Origin: Globodera rostochiensis
Lineage: Eukaryota > Nematoda > Chromadorea > Rhabditida > Heteroderidae
Reading direction: 5' to 3'
Assembly (NCBI GenBank): GCA_018350325.1
Contig: JAEVLN010000005.1
Coordinates: 4,004,393 to 4,068,392 of the forward strand
Length of the DNA: 64,000 nt
Below are positions 61,451 through 64,000 of the stretch, one piece after another. Each line of letters starts with the position of its first letter. The stretch's first letter is position 1. The notes beneath the pieces were generated by a model. It saw only the letters and a program-made list of their open reading frames with translations. It was not told the origin of the DNA and searched no databases. The translations under genes and the position numbers were made by a program.

Positions 61451-62245
61451 AAATTCTGTCGTTAGTGTGAAACATTTTTGAAATTATTGGAATATGTACG
61501 AAATTAAAGCCTGGATTTTTTTACATTTCTTTTTTTTTGCTGAATGCGTTTATTGCTCTGGAATGTACCAAATTAAATACATTTTGAAGTCATATTGAAC
61601 AAAATTTTCATTAGTAAAATGATTTATTTAACCCTGATAAGTTTTTATATTCCTTATTTTAATACTTTTTAGGGTCATAAAAATTTGTTGCCTAGCCAAT
61701 TAATTAGTCAGGAAAATTTTCAGTTTAATTTCCGCGATTCATAACTAAAATAAAAAAAAGATTATACTTTTTCTTTAATCTTTTTCCCTTTTTCAGCAAT
61801 TTCGGAAGGGGCAGAGTGTCCACACGGATCGTTGGTGATGGATGATCTGGACATGATCAATCTGATGATGATACCCAAATTTGTTTTAATTTTGCAAAAT
61901 GTTGTCATTGCATAAATAAGAAATGTTTTTAGCCCTAACCCAAAAACAAATTTATAATTTTCAAATTATAAGCAAAAAACATTGTTCAAATGCTGTTAAG
62001 CAACTCGACAGAAAAGCATGAAGAAATTATTTTGCTTGACTTTAATGCGCTCTGAATTTATTCGTACATTGTAAAGCAACGCGTTTTTTAAAGAATGTCC
62101 AAAAAGCCGAAATGCATTTCCATCCCCCGAAGGGTCAGGGCTCAACCACCTTACCTTTTATTGAAAAATTTGGTGATGTAAGTTTAAAAATTAATTCCAA
62201 ATCGAGCATTTGAAATTCTTTTATTCCATAAATCAATTTAAGGCC
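61451..62245. other. No gene recognised
   Basis: AT-rich sequence. 61797-61915 has a short frame (AISEGAECPHGSLVMDDLDM) after an acceptor-like TTTTTCAG, which might be another exon of the BTB remnant but matches nothing I can name. Confidence 0.3.
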
Positions 62246-62410
62246 CCCCCCAACTCTGAGGGTTAAACCCCTGAAACTCTCTATAACCCCGCGATGAGGC
62301 GGAATTTACCCTGAAACCCTTAAGCACTCTGGTTCTACCCCTAAACCTTTTGATAGGCGCATGATGGGATAGAATAGCTCGTTAACCAAACCCTCCCAAA
62401 ATCTTTTGAG
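62246..62410. repeat. Third copy of the CCTGAGGGTT repeat
   Basis: It contains CTCTGAGGGTTAAACCCCTG, TCTATAACCCCGCGATGAGG and AACCCTTAAGCACTCTGG, then GATAGGCGCATGATGGGATA, matching 21826-21990. It directly precedes the copy R 5' flank, as the 21826 copy precedes copy F, so it may mark the edge of an older duplicated block. Confidence 0.6.
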
Positions 62411-62472
62411 ATAGTCAAGAAAGAACGATTAAAAAAATTCGAGGCAATTTTATTAATTGATTTCACTTGGCT

Positions 62473-62829
62473 ATTCACAATCGTTCATCATTTTTGTAAA
62501 ATAATAAATTAATTGAAAAAATATTTATGAGATGTCAGGAATATTGATTTGGTCCCGGCTCAAAAGCTATAGGCAATATTATTAAATATAAGATGATTTA
62601 TAATGTTAATGCCCATTTCAATTGGGGCTGTCATTTATTACTTTTAATATTAATATCAAAGCTAAATAATTTTATTAATATTTGTAAAAATTGAGAATAT
62701 TTATTATTTTTACAGAATTCTTTAAACCAAAATAGATGACAATTTTCCATATCGAATTTTACGTTTAAATTATAAAACTATTGGCAATTTCATATAAATC
62801 TCGCTAAGAAGTTATTTTGCCCGAATAAA
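62473..62829 (+). promoter_or_regulatory. 5' flank of copy R, duplicate of copy J flank
   Basis: It is nearly identical to 44152-44499 with only small indels (for example TCATTTATTAC versus TCATTATTAC). It includes the upstream box at 62520-62565 and the TTTCATATAAATCTCGCTAA word before the ATG. Confidence 0.5.
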
Positions 62830-63579
62830 ATGGAAGAGTTTTGGATTTTAATTTTGGTGGCTTTATTTGCATCAAATTTACTCGACAAAGCCGAATCCGT
62901 AAAATTGGAGCTCAAAACATTTGATGAAATATTCGGAGAAGGCTGGTGGGACAAAGGCGAAGCCGAAGATTTGAAAACGCCGGCGCCAACAAACTTTGGA
63001 CAAAATGTCCATCACCAAATCGACCGGCAGAACACCCAAATTGGACAAATTGAACCCAATTCAACTGATCAACTTGGACAAATTGAACCCAATCCAACTG
63101 ATCAGAATCCTCTTCTCACAGAGTCTGATCACTCTGAGAATGCCAAAAATGGCGAAAGACCGAACGAAATAATCAAAGAAATTACTTCAAACGAAAAACG
63201 TAAAATTGTCGACAGATTCCACGCAATGAAAGACGTATTTAAGCAAAAAGGAAAATATTCAAAAAAAGAATGGGTTCAAATTGACAATAAAATTGCTAAA
63301 GATTTAAAAGCCAGTCGCTCAAAAATATATAAATGGAAAAAAGAATTTGGCCTAAGTCAAAAAGTGTTTTATGAAAAAGAAGAGCAAAAAAATTTGGTAG
63401 TAAAATTTGATCAGAAGAAAGCCGAGTTAATGCGAGCCGGATTCAAAAACTCTTATTCAAATCAAATTGATGAAACTGTCGCAAAAGAGTTGGGCCTCAA
63501 TTTTAGAACAATTTACAGATGGAAAAGTGAACTTCGCCAACCCAGTGAGTTAAAGGAATTGATAAAACGTTATTATTAG
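62830..63579 (+). CDS. Family I copy R, intron lost and exon 2 truncated
   Basis: A single 249-aa frame starts at the conserved ATG (MEEFWILILVALFASNLLDK). It has FDEIFGEGWWDKGEAEDLKT, two repeats as in copy J, NEKRKIVDRFH, HTH1 (IYKWKKEFG) and HTH2 (IYRWKSELRQ). At the usual donor the sequence reads CCCAGTGAGTTAAAGGAATT, so the intron and the first part of exon 2 are deleted and the frame continues SELKELIKRYY to a TAG. That stop is created where a transposon-like end (TTAGGGCCACGATTTATATG) begins. HTH3 is missing. The 5' 330 bp and flank are almost identical to copy J while the HTH part is not, suggesting gene conversion or mosaic duplication. Confidence 0.75.
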   Translation: MEEFWILILVALFASNLLDKAESVKLELKTFDEIFGEGWWDKGEAEDLKTPAPTNFGQNVHHQIDRQNTQIGQIEPNSTDQLGQIEPNPTDQNPLLTESDHSENAKNGERPNEIIKEITSNEKRKIVDRFHAMKDVFKQKGKYSKKEWVQIDNKIAKDLKASRSKIYKWKKEFGLSQKVFYEKEEQKNLVVKFDQKKAELMRAGFKNSYSNQIDETVAKELGLNFRTIYRWKSELRQPSELKELIKRYY

Positions 63580-63635
63580 GGCCACGATTTATATGGATAT
63601 TTTTTGCGCATTGGAACAGCGTGTAGATAGATACC

Positions 63636-63942
63636 TGTTCGGGTGGGATCACCCAAGAATGCTTTGAAACTTTCATTGGCGTTCTGACATTTTATGTGAT
63701 CTTTTCCCCCTCCCATCCCTTCGTATTGTCTTTGTGTCTGATCTCTCATAGGAGAGTCAACCTTTTCAGTCCATTTTTGACTTCCCTTTTTTGGTGGAGG
63801 TCATATTCGTTTACATTTGTTGTTTTGGATTATTCCCAAATTGTGCTCTGTGCCGACTCCCCAATTGATTCTCTATATTTTGTTTGTCAACAATAAATAT
63901 TTTATTTGAATTGTTTGTTGGTTCCAAAGCAAGGACCCAACA
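63636..63942 (+). mobile_element. Solo LTR, TSD atacc
   Basis: A 307-bp sequence runs from TGTTCGGGTGGGATC to AAGGACCCAACA (TG...CA ends with a short inverted repeat). It is flanked by perfect 5-bp duplications atacc (63631-63635 and 63943-63947). AATAAA at 63891 followed by a T/G-rich stretch would be the polyadenylation region, giving plus-strand orientation. No internal retroelement sequence remains. It differs from the LTR at 27868. Confidence 0.75.
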
Positions 63943-63975
63943 ATACCCTAAATGATGTTTTTAGCTTTGGTTGGT

Positions 63976-64000
63976 TGTGGAATTTGTCGACAATTTTACA
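63976..64000 (-). pseudogene. Edge of another family I HTH1 sequence
   Basis: The last 25 bases (GTGGAATTTGTCGACAATTT) match the minus-strand KIVDKFH-coding start of HTH1, so another family I copy or fragment begins here and continues outside the window. Too short to judge intactness. Confidence 0.5.

Overview
The window looks like a gene-poor, repeat-rich piece of a nematode nuclear genome, most likely a tylenchid (possibly a cyst-nematode-like plant parasite; the genus is inference). The reasons are AT-rich sequence, very short introns (39-60 bp) with GTGAGT donors and TTTTACAG-like acceptors, TTAGGC-type repeats, and eukaryotic transposons of at least five kinds (hAT-like, Mutator-like foldback, LINE, LTR retroelement, tRNA-derived SINE-like).

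The dominant content is one amplified gene family, called here family I. It has about 18 recognisable copies plus fragments on both strands: 1-648(-), 1470-4170(-), 5204-7063(-), 9654-10287(-), 13715-14789(+), 16035-16906(+), 22490-23131(+), 24596-25863(-), 30444-30905(-), 33546-34559(-), 44500-45519(+), 46330-46936(-), 47733-48698(+), 50228-51485(+), 53802-54710(-), 56920-57678(-), 58159-59094(+), 59993-60155(-) and 62830-63579(+). The encoded protein has an N-terminal signal-peptide-like segment (M-N/E-E-F-W-I-L...), an FDEIFGEGWWD box, a VHHQIDRQNTQ-type linker, a variable run of GQIEPNSTDQ repeats (11-aa and 20-aa units, each with an N-S-T glycosylation sequon), and then three helix-turn-helix (HTH) units. 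The third HTH lies in a second exon after one conserved phase-1 intron. Six copies look complete (D, G, I, J, M, P); the others are truncated, frameshifted, internally deleted or interrupted by transposons. A related family II (35819-37274, degenerate at 19830-20972, relic at 43060-43350) has a different signal-like N-terminus and four HTH units. A secreted protein with several DNA-binding-type domains is unusual; host-directed nuclear effectors are one possible role (inference).

The rest is mobile DNA. Several hAT-like non-autonomous elements with perfect 8-bp target duplications share one architecture: terminal minisatellites, a GC-rich palindrome near GGCGGTGCCGATAGGCGCC, and an internal tRNA-like A-box/B-box segment. 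A five-exon hAT-type transposase gene sits at 40954-42596. A 5'-truncated jockey/CR1-like LINE (37463-39900) is bracketed by a 582-bp direct duplication with one mismatch. A gag-protease-only LTR retroelement (27868-30440, identical-length 235-bp LTRs, TSD gttct) lies inside a family I gene, as do an 807-bp foldback element and at least three hAT-like elements. A BTB-BACK pseudogene relic (60603-61450), an integrase fragment, a solo LTR, a 50-bp minisatellite and a 0.8-kb inverted repeat complete the window.
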